Shown here: piece by piece, positions 23,838 through 35,349 of the stretch
How the letters are laid out: every line of letters starts with the position of its first letter
Position numbering within the stretch: the first letter of the stretch is position 1
Assembly: GCF_000003815.2 (NCBI RefSeq)
Contig: NC_049980.1
Location: 3,118,545-3,182,544, forward strand
Direction of reading: 5' to 3'
From: Branchiostoma floridae
Lineage: Eukaryota > Chordata > Leptocardii > Amphioxiformes > Branchiostomatidae
Length of the DNA stretch: 64,000 nucleotides
Program-made: the position numbers and the translations under genes
Notes under the pieces: generated by a model
Seen by the model: only the letters and a program-made list of their open reading frames with translations
What the model was told of the DNA's origin: nothing
The model's database searches: none

Positions 23838-24203
23838 CAGGGCTCGAAATACTGGGTGCATGAGCACTCAGGTGCACCCAAATTGGAGCTGTGCACCCAA
23901 TTATTTTCTGTGGGTGCACAGGGTGCACCCAAATATTTTCTTACGTTTATGTATGTAAAGATATCAAAGTATACAGTATACAATTTTTTACATCATATTC
24001 TTGAAATCTAAGTGTTAGAAAGATAATAAAAAATGTCTGTCATGGTACTTGTTTAAGAATTTGATAGCTTGTAACTAAGTTTTATCAATAGGTTAATACT
24101 TACATTTAAGTATAAGTGCATCCAAAAAAATTTTTGTGCACCCAATTTTTCAAGCTGGGTGCACCTGAGTGCACCTAATCTCAAAAATGAATTTCGAGCC
24201 CTG
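23838..24203. mobile_element. hAT-like MITE with GTGCACCC repeats, copy 1 (366 bp)
   Basis: TIRs CAGGGCTCGAAAT and ATTTCGAGCCCTG are flanked by AATAT on both sides (23833-23837, 24204-24208). GGGTGCACC or GTGCACCCAA motifs repeat next to both ends. The CAGGG start suggests hAT, but the 5-bp target duplication is shorter than the usual 8. Confidence 0.75.
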
Positions 24204-24416
24204 AATATATATATATTATAATCAATTATAATTTTCTGTACTTTAAGTGATTGTTGCCCGGTTCTGTCGAATCTTATCCTCCTTCTAGGTAAAATATTTA
24301 TTTTAAAAAACCGTAAACATTCTTTGAATTTCTCAGCAATACTGATTGTTTTCAACCTTTATAAACTAGAACAAAATATTGCAATTAAACAAGGGAAACT
24401 ACATTAACACAGGGGG

Positions 24417-25011
24417 TTGGGGTTTTGTACGCGTTAAAAATTTTCGCGTTAAAAATCTGCACGTTAAAATATGCAAATTTGCTGATTCCCTGGGGATTTG
24501 AAAACTTTTTTGCAGTTTTAAACTTAAAAAAAGATGGCACAAAATGGAATTACATGTAAGTATCATATTGTTGCATTCTAGAGTACAATATCACTTCCTG
24601 TAAATATTCCAGGAATTTTAAAGTAATTTTTAAATGTTAAATTTTAACGCGCTAATAAGGTTGAAATTTGCATGTGAAACAATCTGCTTGAGAAAAAATG
24701 AAATGAAGCTTACAGAATGGAGAAAAGCCTCAAGCTGTTATATATTACAATACAAATCTTCATTAGTAATTTTTCCATGTATTTGTGTCAAATTTAAGTG
24801 ATTTTGAAATATTCTGAATATGCAAATGAACTTATTCCATCCCAAGGGACCTAAAAACCAGGGACTTTCTCAAATCAAAACTTCATGTAATGGATGGAAA
24901 TTCATATAATGTTAATGGGATCATATTTTTCTGCCTAAGAATTTCTCACTGCACATTTTCTGACATATTTCAAGGACTGCGCAAATTTTTAACGCGCAGA
25001 AAACCCGTTCC
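24417..25011. mobile_element. GCGTTAAAAAT inverted-repeat element (595 bp)
   Basis: Inverted ends GGGTTTT.T.CGCGTTAAAAATTT lie between two 12-bp direct copies of TAACACAGGGGG (24405-24416, 25012-25023). A direct repeat this long is at the upper limit of MULE-type target duplications. Further TTAACGCG motifs occur at ~24640. Confidence 0.55.
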
Positions 25012-25225
25012 TAACACAGGGGGAAGTGGGGAAACTTAAATAACTTATTTTCTGTTAAATAGAACCACATATTACAAAAAAGTATAGTAATACACATGTA
25101 CCATTGAATGGTTACGGGCAATGGGGTTTATGGTAACAACTGTTTATAGTTTTTGCTTTCTTTTTTTTATTGGTTTTACATTGTGTTTAGTTAGATATCC
25201 GTAAATGCCATGCTATCCTCTTGTT

Positions 25226-28054
25226 ACCTGCATGTATGCAGGTATGGTTTTCACGGGCGTGGGAAAATTTGGAAGCTGGGGATTTAGAGCGCTGTATCTC
25301 GAGAACGGATGGTGCGAGCACAACGATTTTTGGTACGCGGGTTGGGGGTGGTGGCTTGACACTCAGGTTTGATTTTGGGCCTCCTGGCGCTTGAACTTGA
25401 CATTGCAGGTGGCATTTTTGGTGTTTTGGGGGCACTTTTAGCGCTGTGTGTCCGGAACGATACGCGCGATTGCGACGATTTTTGGTGCATGGGTGGGGGG
25501 TTGTTGCCTGTTGCCTAGGATTGACTTTGGGCCTTGTCGCGTTTGAACTTGACCCGGCAGGTCGAATTTTGTGTCCGGGAGGGGTATTTCCGGAGTTATA
25601 TCTTCTGAACGGTTGGTGCTGGCGCAATGATATTTGGCACATGTGTTGGCGGTGGCTGAATAATTCTCAATTTTGATTTTGGCGCCCTTGGTGCTTGAAC
25701 TTGACATTTTAGGTTACTTTTTGTGCGGGCACGGGGTGTGCGCTGTATCTCCGGAACGCAAGGTGCCATTGTGTTGCTATTTGGTACGTGAATTGTTTGT
25801 GGTGTCTTGGTGGTCAGGTTTGATTTTGGGCCTCCTAGTGCTTGAACTTGATATTGTATAGGTTGACCCTGTTTTTGTGTGGTTGAGGCATCCACCCAAT
25901 ATCTGCTTGGTTGTAAAAACAGATTACGGTTGGGTGTAGAACCATCATCTGGCCTGGGCCACCTTCAATGTATCAGGTTACTTAGTGGCACTGACAGTTT
26001 GCCAGATGACGGGAGTGTACAAGATTATATATCTGTTGGTCAGGTATAATTGGAGTTTGCTTATTACTCTTTGTGGTGTTTCTAGAGCTGTATAGTACTG
26101 AGTTTTAAGTTCCGGTACAAGTTCCTTTACCCTGTTGGCAATCATGGTTGAACTTGAACTTAAACAGAAGAAGATGCATTTTTCTAATGTGGAGGAGAAC
26201 TGTATAGAGCGTGGGCATAAGAGAAAGGTACAAACACAATGTATGTGTATGATTTGTCCTGTGTTTCTTTTTGTTTCTTTGGTAATGCCATTTCCATACT
26301 GTATACAGGTAACTTGTAGTTTTGGGCTAGTCATATTCGCTTGGTTTTTGGGCCTGCTTAATCTATGGTACAGGCAGGGTTAAGTGGTGGAGGCTTAGCT
26401 TTGTTCTGTTTTAAATTCAGTGTCGTTTGTTGCATTTTGTCGCGGCAAATATATGATGAAATTCCCCTTCTAAGCAACTGCTCATTGGTTTGCGGAGATG
26501 TTTGCTGGGTGTTTGCTCTGACTACAACAGCTTCTGAACTTTTCAAAGCTTCCATTGCCAGCAGCTTGCCATCTATAAATGGGATTGACAAGGACATTTT
26601 TCATAGTAAATTATGCTGTTAAATTTGGCTTAGATACTACAGGAGATTTAGGTTTGGGTTGGATGGATTGAATGAAAATATCATACCACCCTGGGGACTA
26701 ACTGTTGCTGCTGCATGGAGGCTACCACTATTCATATTGTCTAATGTCTATGGAACTACTATAAAGTATCATTGGTCAAACTATGCAAGTAACCTTCCGA
26801 TGTCAAGTGAATAACACCCCAGAAATAAATCTTTAATGAATATCATTGGAAGAACACAAACCAAGGAGATTTAGCAGCTGCATTAGGTCAGTACAATGAA
26901 ATAGGAAGATATTAGGACTGAATATATCATGTGACAGAGTAACTACATGTACATGGGCCATCTGAGACAAAAAAAGGTAGCGTCTCAACAACTTCAAAGT
27001 ACAGTCAAACCTGCCCGAGCGACCACCTCTTCTCAGCGACCACCTGGCCATTTCGACCGCTTTTTCTCGGTCCCGATTTTTTTTCCTATTGACGTAAGCA
27101 TTAAGCGACCTTTTCTCAACGACCACCTGGCCAATGCGACCGCGACCAGCCCAAATTGGGCCCCTTAACGACCGCATCATTTTCAAAATCGAGGTTTTCA
27201 TCGGTTTTTGATGATAACTAGCGCAATTTTGTGCCGAAATCGACCAGTTTGCGTCGGATTTTCACTGCCATTACGATGTTATGTTTAGAATAAAGATTGC
27301 GGCGGTCAATGGGTGGGTCAATGGGGCAGTCTACTGTAATAGAAAGATATGTGTAGCTCATACCTTTTAAAGAAAGATCTGTGTGAGTGCTTTTGTCCAA
27401 CTGTACTCTACATTCACCCTTGGTTAAGTACGCTATTGGGACGTACCGGGCATAGAATTCGAAAGGTGCAACGAAGTTATTTCAGATACGGCGATCAAGA
27501 ACACAGCGACGCATAAAGGCTTGTATGGTAACTGACAGCATCAAAGTTCCCTTACTGTTTAAAACGTTAGTGTACAAATATCATACTGTATCGTAGAAAA
27601 GCTGGGGTTAAATTTACAATTTACAGTGTGCGTGTTGTATTTGACATTAAATACCTCGCTTCTTTGCGTGCGTGCAGTGTGCTTGCTATTTGCCATTAAA
27701 CACAACGGAAACCGTTATACTTTGCATAGGGCATGTCTTGAGTCGATACTCTTCTCAGCGACCACCTGTCCAAATCGACCGTTTTTGTCCGGTCCCCCGG
27801 GTGGTCGTCTTGGGCAGGTTTGACTGTACTGTGGTTGGTTACATACTTAAGAAATCTAAAATAAGTAAAGTTCATCCATGTCCAAACTTACAAATTCAGA
27901 AAATGGAATTTCAGACTTTTGCATGGTGCACAACCAACACGGTAAAAAGCTAATTTTTCCAACCACGTACCACAGACAAAAAGGCAAAAATACACAATAG
28001 GTCTACAGAAACCCAATACATTTCATGCAGGCCTGAGGTCTACGAACTCTTGTT
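25226..28054 (-). mobile_element. Helentron/Helitron2-like element, copy B, with a nested insertion
   Basis: Matches 432-2427 along its length, including the ACCTGCAT/ATGCAGGT hairpin at the left end, the four ~150-bp modules (25370-25860) and the CTCTTGTT right end. It differs mainly by the 825-bp transposon at 27002-27826. Minus-strand frames mirror those of copy A, but frame shifts differ, arguing against protein selection. Confidence 0.65.
27002..27826. mobile_element. Tigger/pogo-like transposon, subfamily 2, nested in copy B (825 bp)
   Basis: CAGTCAAACCTG/CAGGTTTGACTG ends with TA at 27000-27001 and 27827-27828. The undisrupted site is present in copy A at 2194-2195 (AAAG-TA-CTGTGG), so insertion and TA duplication can be read directly from the sequence. 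Confidence 0.95.
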
Positions 28055-28064
28055 GTTTTTGTGT

Positions 28065-28664
28065 TTGAGTTACCCGCCCGCTGTGCCCCTTTGTTTCGCC
28101 CCGTTAAATCCTGTATTGTTTCGCCCCGTTAAATCCTGTAGCGCCAAATTGTTTACTGCCCGGCGCGGTGCCCCTCTGATCAGATGTTTCTAGCGCTGGT
28201 TAGCGGGATTTTCTATGCTAATGAGCCACGCCATGACGTCAGAGCCTTCGGCTGCCCCCCGAGCCAGCCCGAAGCCTTGTCGGCAAGAGGCGAAGTGGGT
28301 CAGGTTTCCGACGATCTCCTTATTTGGGGAATCGACAGGCATGCGATTACATCATCTTTTGATAGAAGGCAAAATGGCAGACAGTTTGATATGTTTATCT
28401 TTGCCGTACGACAAACATGGGCCACTTTAGGCCTAGTTTCGCGGATCGAGGTCTGTTTTCCTGTGATAGAATTATGAATTTTCACATGTATTTTTAGATG
28501 GCTACTAAAAAAATATGACATTTTTCTTCATTTAGCTGATATTTTTTCGTAACTGTTGAGGATGTGCTCGGTAAAATGGCGTGTTCTCTGTTGGTCGAAC
28601 CTTGCTCATTTTTGTCGAACCATCCGTGTTTTAGAGGATACATCGGGCCTGGAATAAGGTGAAG
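28065..28664 (+). promoter_or_regulatory. Promoter-like GC-rich patch with possible non-coding first exon
   Basis: Contains a 24-bp direct duplication (TGTTTCGCCCCGTTAAATCC..., 28092-28140), an E2F-like GCGCCAAATT (28141), TGACGTCA (28234-28241) and ATGCTAAT. A donor-like GAAG|GTAAGG lies at 28665. ATGs in the patch open only short frames (one at ~28373 gives 18 codons). The start of a plus-strand transcript is plausible but no downstream exon was found. Confidence 0.3.
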
Positions 28665-29870
28665 GTAAGGCGGGAAAGCATAGTTTTGCATGGTTTTCGT
28701 TACGATCGGGTCTTCGTATATAAATTCTTGAGTTCTCCAGGCATTTTAACTTTGTATTTGTATCGATTTATGAAATATGAGTCAGGTTTTTCACAGTCAT
28801 CATTAGTTGTAGGAATATTACCAGCAATTAAAAGTTGGTTTTCGTAGACTTTGCCTTAGGCTTAGCCAGTACCCGAGCGGCATCGCCGCTGTATGTATTC
28901 CGAAGGTACTCTTCTGTCATTTCAACATCGTCAACAAAATCGCAAAAATCAGACAGCTACACACAATGTTTGTATCCCCAGGCTGCACCACCATGAAAAT
29001 GACCACAAAACAAAGGGAAAACAAAAGCTCACGCGGGTTAGATGAATGCTCAGGGGTGTCGTTGACACTTGCGTGTAAATTACTCTGTTAACACCCGCCA
29101 TGAACATCCGAACAAAGAAAGTAATCTGTACTCTCTCCTTCTGATAAAAGCTCCTTGCTTTAAAAAAAAACTTCGCGGCCCAAGTCTTTACCAAGCCTGA
29201 CTGGAGACTTTTGCCAAAATAGTGCAATGATCTTCTTTTTGTCATAGTTTTTAACAAAAATGGGACTTGAATGACTCATTCATTTCAGTCTCTGCACTTT
29301 GAGACTTGACCTCATCATGATAATTATGAGTGAGAACACTGCTCAGTCATTGTTTACCTGTTATGGTAAAGTGGCACGGTGACTGTCACTATGTTCATGA
29401 TTAATTCATCACACTGGAAAGTCAATGTAAACAATAGAGCTCAAGAAAAGATGTGCTGCAGCCACGTAAGGAGAGGCAAAGCCAGCTGGTCCAATGTTTA
29501 CAAAATTGCACTCCTGCAAAAGGACCACAAGAAACTTATCACATTACAGGAAATTTGCAAATATTTTCAAGGTGAAGGTGACCTTGGCCAAGACTGCACT
29601 CCTGCCAACATATCAGCATGGGCACATACCAGCAGTTTTCAACTCAAGTCACACTTGTAGGTTAGTTGTGGTATTACCTGGATCCTACACTATGCTAAGA
29701 GGCAAAAAAGTATTGAAATGCTTAATGTTTTGTAAAATAATTCTTAATTTAAGACATCCTTCCATACAAGGTAGAGTTTTTCAAACATACCCAAATTAAA
29801 AATCGTGGCAAGTCTGGTCCACTTACACTTTACATCACCTCAGTCTATAATTCATTTTTTTTCATGGAAG
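28665..29870. other. No recognised gene
   Basis: Probably intergenic or intronic. ORFs of 93-102 codons at 28949-29799 lack motifs and splice sites. Confidence 0.35.
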
Positions 29871-29905
29871 CTTTAACCCGCAGGTTGCTTTGTGTCTGCA
29901 CTTAC

Positions 29906-30145
29906 CTTGAAGTACCCATGGTTGTAGATGTCTCTGTTTTGCTGCAGATCTTTCTGTAGTCTCTGTCTGGCAGCTTGGATCTCTCTTTCCTTCTCCTTCT
30001 CCTCAAGTTTAGCCCAAAAGTCTCGATCTTGTCGGAGCTTGGAAGCGCTGTGTGACTTGGGCATAGCAGTGAGGGGCCCATTCAGCATCCTGACGTCCGG
30101 TTCAGAGTGACCGTGTGGGCAGATCTGGTCAGACAGCGAGGACAT
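29906..30145 (-). CDS. First coding exon of an unidentified coiled-coil protein
   Basis: ATG at 30145 sits in a strong Kozak context (ACCACCATGT). Exactly 80 codons follow, ending at a consensus donor CAAG|GTAAGT (intron starts 29905, phase 0). Residues 38-70 are highly charged and helical (KLRQDRDFWAKLEEKEKERE then a Gln/Arg-rich stretch), typical of a coiled coil; residues 1-30 are Cys/His- and Pro-containing and probably flexible. A CT-rich tract upstream (about 30210-30230) could be the promoter or 5' UTR. Later exons would lie at lower coordinates but were not recognised. I cannot name the family. Confidence 0.7.
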
Positions 30146-30556
30146 GGTGGTAATGACGTGTGCAGGCAGCGCTGGTAGACTGGGGCAGTTTTCAGCATAG
30201 TGCAGCTAGCCGGCTGTCCCTCTCTCTCTCCACTGATGGCCTGCTCAGGCTGGATTGATTAGGGAGGGCACAGTAGGGGTGACCCTATTGAATTACAGGG
30301 TTGGCTAGTGCAATTCTTGAGATGGCAAAAAGAAGTCAATATACTGGTTCATGGAGTCTTTCCCTAAAATTTCAAACATTCCACAAAAAATATATGGCTT
30401 TATATGGCTAAAGAGGTTAAGATCACATAGGACGTCGTTTACTTGATAAAAAATAAGAACATTGAGACTGATTGGTCAAAACATCAAATACTACATACAT
30501 ATTAACATAGCATACTGCACATTGTACATTGTATACCATAAAAATAACAATAACAC

Positions 30557-31622
30557 TAGAGTTCGGCGACCTCATACCTCCATGAAAATTTAGAGCTTTT
30601 GTAAATTTCATGCAAATGACTAAGACATTAACATAATTTATGCATGTTGTTCATCATTGACAAACGTACACATGTCACAATTATAAAATTCCCATTATTA
30701 ATCATAAAGCGGTTTTGCAATTTTTACATAAATTATGCAAATAAGTTCCTCATTACCATATTTAGTATCTGCTTATATTCCACCTATCATAATTAACATG
30801 TGTTACATTTATTGAAGTCCAGTTATTGAAAACAATGGAATTATACAATTTCCTCATTAATTATGCAAATTAAGTCCTCATTTGCATAACATGTGTATCA
30901 TTATGAACATCTTTGCCTAAGGTACCCGCATGCCTAATATGATGCAAATCCGTCAATCCTTTCTGCAGTTATCCTCTTTGGAATGTCTTGACAAAAACGC
31001 CCCTGCAGTTCCTAAATTAAATGTTAGGGGGCTGAAATTTGCTCCACTTTGTCATGACACTGAAAGCTATCTACCACCCAAATGTCAACACCATATCACG
31101 TCAAAGACAAGAGATACATAGAAAAAACTGCTATGATTGAATGTTGTCATTAATTATGCAAATTTGCTCCTACTTTGCATAATTAGCATATCATCTTGTA
31201 CAACATTGTCCAAGGTACCTACATACCAAAAATCATGAAAATCTGTTGTTCCCTTCTTGAGTTATCCTCGTCAGAAGTTTTTGACAAAAATGCCCCTGCT
31301 ATCCCAAAACTAGACGCTAGGGGGCCCAAACTTATGTCACTTCTTCCTGAGCACAAGAGCTTTCTAATACTCAAAAATCGTGACCATAGCATGTTCAGAA
31401 CACCAAGATAGCAAAACCGGAAGTTGCGCTGCAGTACCTAGGGAAGCCGCTAGGGGGCCCAAAATCTAATCATTTTCAGCTTTCATCACACCCTACCAAC
31501 ACACCAAGTATCAAACCAATCCAGCCAGCCGTTCTTGAGTTATCTTGTTTACACACAGACACACAGACACACAGACAAACGCGGGGTAAAATATAACCTC
31601 CATGAAATTTCATGGAGGTAAT
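30557..31622 (+). mobile_element. Hairpin-ended repeat family 2, complete copy (~1.07 kb)
   Basis: Starts CTAGAGTTCGGCGACCTC plus CCTCCATGAAAA and ends in the 22-bp palindrome CCTCCATGAAA/TTTCATGGAGG (31599-31620). Three modules carry AGGGGGCTGAAAT or AGGGGGCCCAAA at 31026, 31319 and 31453. An (ACACAGAC)n run precedes the hairpin. Same end architecture as copies A and B. Confidence 0.7.
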
Positions 31623-31779
31623 AAAGAACTACTGGTGAAAAGTGGGTTTCCCGAAAAGGTTGGGCGTCTACCTGGGCTGTCTACCTGGCCTGGCTATCAC
31701 GTCAGGCTACTCAGCTCTACGAAAGCACACTGGTACAAAAGCTGTGTTTTAGCAGTATGGGCTATTTGTGCCCAGTAAA

Positions 31780-31935
31780 GAAGATGTGTGTGTAGAAACT
31801 ATGTGAATGGGCTGTATGTGAATGGACAGTGTGTGAAGGAGCTGTATGTGAAGGAGCTGTGTTTGAAGGAGCTGTGTGTGAAGGACTGGAGCTTTGTGTG
31901 AAGCAGCTGTGTGTAAAGAAGCTGTGTATGTCATA
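31780..31935. repeat. Minisatellite of ~15-bp unit
   Basis: About ten imperfect units of GTGTGTGAAGGAGCT. ORFs on the minus strand here (HTQ/HTAPSHT repeats) result from it. Confidence 0.8.
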
Positions 31936-32536
31936 ACCCAGAGGTTCTGGGATGGAATCAGTTGATACAACCAATCTTGGATTAGTCTTTAAAGGCATAC
32001 TACGGAATATTTGAACAAAACAAAAAGTAGCTTTTCCTACTTTTTCTTTACATTGTTAGTTCAATCAACCCTATAGCATTGCATACCAATGTTCAGGGAG
32101 AGATGCTGCGACATCAATGCACCACATAAGCATGATGTATAAAAATTGTGATCTCCCAAGAAACAGATGGGCACAGGCTGGTTATGCCTCTGTGTGTTGT
32201 TATTTCTTGCTTATCAGCCTGGCTTCCCAGTGGGGGGCCAGTTGACAGTTCCTCTGAGTACAGTAGACTAGCTTTCTGTACAAGGTTTCTTGAAGAGAAT
32301 ATGACCTCAGCTTTTTAATATCCTAACGAAATAGACTAATAAGTTCATGATTATATGCTATTTTACAATGATTAGATAAGGGTGTTTCCAAAGAAGATCT
32401 CCATTGTGTTCTTTATCTGCAGTCCACAAAAAGTGGTAGTAAATCTGATATTTCTTAATTCTAGAATATTTCAAATTTGAGCGCAAAAAACTCCGTAGTA
32501 TGACTGGTGGCTGGTTGATCAGTTGAGGTTGTACCA
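31936..32536. other. No recognised gene
   Basis: Unclassified single-copy-looking sequence. Confidence 0.35.
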
Positions 32537-32544
32537 CTGGAGCC

Positions 32545-33181
32545 GGGTGTGCCTAAATACCACAAACGACCACAAACGACTCGGAAATACCACAAACGAC
32601 CAGAAACGACTCTAGTATGCAGTGTATATGGGTCAAAGACCTTGTGTGGCGCTCTGTAGACATTGTTTATACATTTATGAATTTAAAAAACGCAGCAAGT
32701 CCTGCGTATGAGTTATTTCGAGTTAGTCCGCCGGTTTCAAGATCGAAGCGATTCTGCACTGTCAATGAATGCGTGCCTGCATTTGAGGCTGTTAGACACT
32801 TAGTGTACTAGTTTTATACGTTGGCTATGCTGGAATAGGGCCATGCTATCTTCTGTCACCCAAGAGCGTCCGATACTTTATCGTCCTGTCTTGTATGGAG
32901 TCGCCGAAGGGTATCGAGAACTTCCCCATGCAGACTCCTAGCACGGGCGATCCAACATGGCGGCGGAGAATCGCTTCGATCTTGAGACAGGCGGACTAAC
33001 TTGAAATAACTGGTGAATAGGCAGGACTTGCTGCATTTTTTAAATTCATAAATGTGTAAACAATGTCTACAGAGCGCCACACAAGGTCTTTGACCCATAT
33101 ACACTGCATTTTAGAGTCGTTTGTGGTCGTTTGTGGTATTTCCGAGTCGTTTGTGGTCGTTTGTGGTATTTAGGCAGACCG
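32545..33181. mobile_element. Foldback/MULE-like element with ~200-bp TIRs (637 bp)
   Basis: Arms 32545-32755 and 32975-33181 are inverted copies (~93% alike by eye). They start with GCCTAAATACCACAAACGAC and contain duplicated CCACAAACGAC units. CTGGAGCC (8 bp) flanks both sides (32537-32544, 33182-33189), and one further base could extend this to an imperfect 9. Long TIRs with 8-9-bp duplications suggest a MULE- or foldback-type element. A CAACATGGCGGCGGAG start-like sequence lies at the inner edge of the right arm. Confidence 0.75.
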
Positions 33182-33207
33182 CTGGAGCCTCACCCGTAGC
33201 AAACCAT

Positions 33208-34417
33208 CAGTCCTGGAATGCCACTGTCAGTGGCTGGACAGGCACTGACAGAGGCATTTCAGACGCGAATCAGCAGAAGACCTCCACTGACAGGCCTGCA
33301 ATATGTCTGGCAAGTACAAATCGGGCTCTGCACTGATCTGGGACTGTCTTGACAGGCCTGAAAGTGCTTTGAACTGATTGGGACTGTCTTGACAGGCCTG
33401 AAAATACGACTGTCGATGACAGTCCCACCACTGTCAGCCATGGCCAATCAAAGTCCTGTATTAATTAGGCATCTAGCGAATCAGATACCAGCTCCTTAAT
33501 TGGTTGCAGGGTAGGAAATTTTGAATTTTACAGTTAGGTTTTGAGGAGCTTACTTAGAGAAAGGACAGCAGGGATATTCACTCTGTATCCAGGCCTCCAT
33601 CTCCCAGACTTTGCAGCCTGGAAAGGAGATTAATTGCCATAACTATTGTTTGAAAGTACTGTGGATGTGGGGGAAAGTGTGCATCATGTTTCTGAGGTAA
33701 GATATTAGTGACAAATGGCCACATTTTGAATTTTGACAATTGTTGGGAGGGGGGCATGGCAGACTGTGCTATAGACTGGGTGCCTTAAACAAATAGGTAC
33801 AGAATTAACCACAATCATGTACATTTGTGTACAGTCAGTTGTTGTCTTGTTCTTTATAAGAGACTTATTTGGTTGTGGTTTCAGAAATTCATATTATATA
33901 AGCATTTTAAAATTGTCAAATCAATGACAGAGGAGGTATTGACGGTGCCCCATTCTTGTTATAATGTTTCTGCTTCTGTTACTTTTTGAAGCATTTTGCA
34001 GTTGCATAAATTTCTGTACTCTATGTAGATAGAACCCCAGGGTTCTGGAGGGTCCAGAACCAAAATAACTTTTTTTGGGTATAATTTTTACCTCCAAAAT
34101 CTAGTACATGAGCAGAAGTGTTTTGTTATGTAAGAGCAGATCTACGACTGTCAGCGACTGTTTTTACGACTGTCAGCCTCTGGGAATCCACGACTGTCAG
34201 TCATGATTCAACGACTGTTTTACGACTGTCAGCAACAGTTCTACGACTGTCAGCCACTGGGAATCTATGACTGTCAGTCATGATTTAACGACTGTTTCTA
34301 CGACTGAAAATTTGCATATTTTGTGAATAATTATTGGCTGATACAGTCACTGACAGCCCCTGATCAGATGCAAAACAGTGCTGTCTGACAGTCACTGACA
34401 GTGCCATTCCAGGACTG
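33208..34417. mobile_element. GACTGTCAG-array transposon (1210 bp)
   Basis: Inverted ends CAGTCCTGGAATG..CACTGTCAGTG occur at both edges. ACGACTGTCAG and CACTGACAG motifs recur more than a dozen times (33230-33440 and 34140-34400), denser near the ends. No target duplication longer than AT is clear. No ORF of note. Confidence 0.7.
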
Positions 34418-34504
34418 ATAGTTCGTAGACACTTACATTAGGATCAACAATACCTGGTTGTTGTACAGCTGAATTGCCAGGAGCTTAAAATAGGTATCGC
34501 TAAA

Positions 34505-34950
34505 GAGGGTCTGCATGCTGTATTCCGTAAGGTGTAGGCGGGCCTTTTAATTTCCCGTAATTCGTAGAGAAGCTATTTTATTTCACGTAATTCATGACCT
34601 CAATACGACAGCAATTGCCCCAGGTGCGGCCATACATTGAACCACTCACACCAGGAAGGACACAGTGTCAACACAAATGATAGAGGTCGCTGGAGAGCTG
34701 CCATCAAGCCCCCTCATCTACGTGCAAGCACGTCTAACCCCCACAGGATAGGGAACAACAGACGTTAAACCGGAGAGTGAGTGAGTGAGTGAGTCGTAGT
34801 GAGGATAGAAATTCACCGTTAAGCGTAGCCAGTGTATTTCACGTAAAGCGTAATCTAGCCTAAAAATTTCACGTAAAGCCTAATCTCGTAAAATTTTGAC
34901 CGTCCCGATTTAAGCGTAAAGCGTTGTCAGGACCCCCCATGCAGACCCTT
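34505..34950 (-). mobile_element. Family K element, copy K3, with nested insertion
   Basis: GAGGGTCTGCATG and CATGCAGACCCTT ends with exact GCTAAA duplication (34499-34504, 34951-34956). ACGTAATTCGTAG and CACGTAAAGCGTAATC units make up the interior, except for the insertion at 34594-34794. Confidence 0.85.
34594..34794 (+). mobile_element. Short retroelement-like insertion with (GAGT)n tail
   Basis: Interrupts the K motif ACGTAATTC|GTAGTGAGG. It starts ATGACCTCAATACGACAGC and ends in GAGTGAGTGAGTGAGT, as in tailed SINE/LINE 3' fragments. Its first ~80 bp recur just outside K3 at 35000-35080. Confidence 0.6.
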
Positions 34951-34999
34951 GCTAAAGTGCAATGGTCTGGAACATCTGCCATTCGGCTCTATTACTCAG

Positions 35000-35080
35000 G
35001 TGACCTCAATATGACAGCAATTGGCCCAGGTGCGGCCATACGACTTATGGTTTTGAACCACTCACACCAGGAAGGACCCT
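35000..35080 (+). repeat. Second copy of the head of the 34594 insertion
   Basis: GTGACCTCAATATGACAGC to CACACCAGGAAGGAC matches 34594-34665 with one 15-bp difference. No tail is present. Confidence 0.7.
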
Positions 35081-35349
35081 TAAAAATGCTATTTTGGTCA
35101 TTTTGGTTCATGATGTGTTTTAATTGGTCAGGTAATGTCTACTAGTAAAGAAAATATGGTTGAGTACTTGCGGCTATATATACTATTTTATATTAATATT
35201 GATTTTAATGATATGCCAGTAATTATAAGTAATATGCAACAATTTTCATTGATTACGTGCTTTATCATATGTTCCGAGTAGAAAATGCATGCATCATGTA
35301 AATTTTCACTTGTTGAATTTGTCATAGCACTGGGAACCTTCGAGGGGAG

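Noticed and set aside
33208-34417. Possible CRISPR-like or regulatory array of GACTGTCAG
   Set aside because: Spacing irregular, both orientations used and bounded by transposon TIRs; eukaryotic context.
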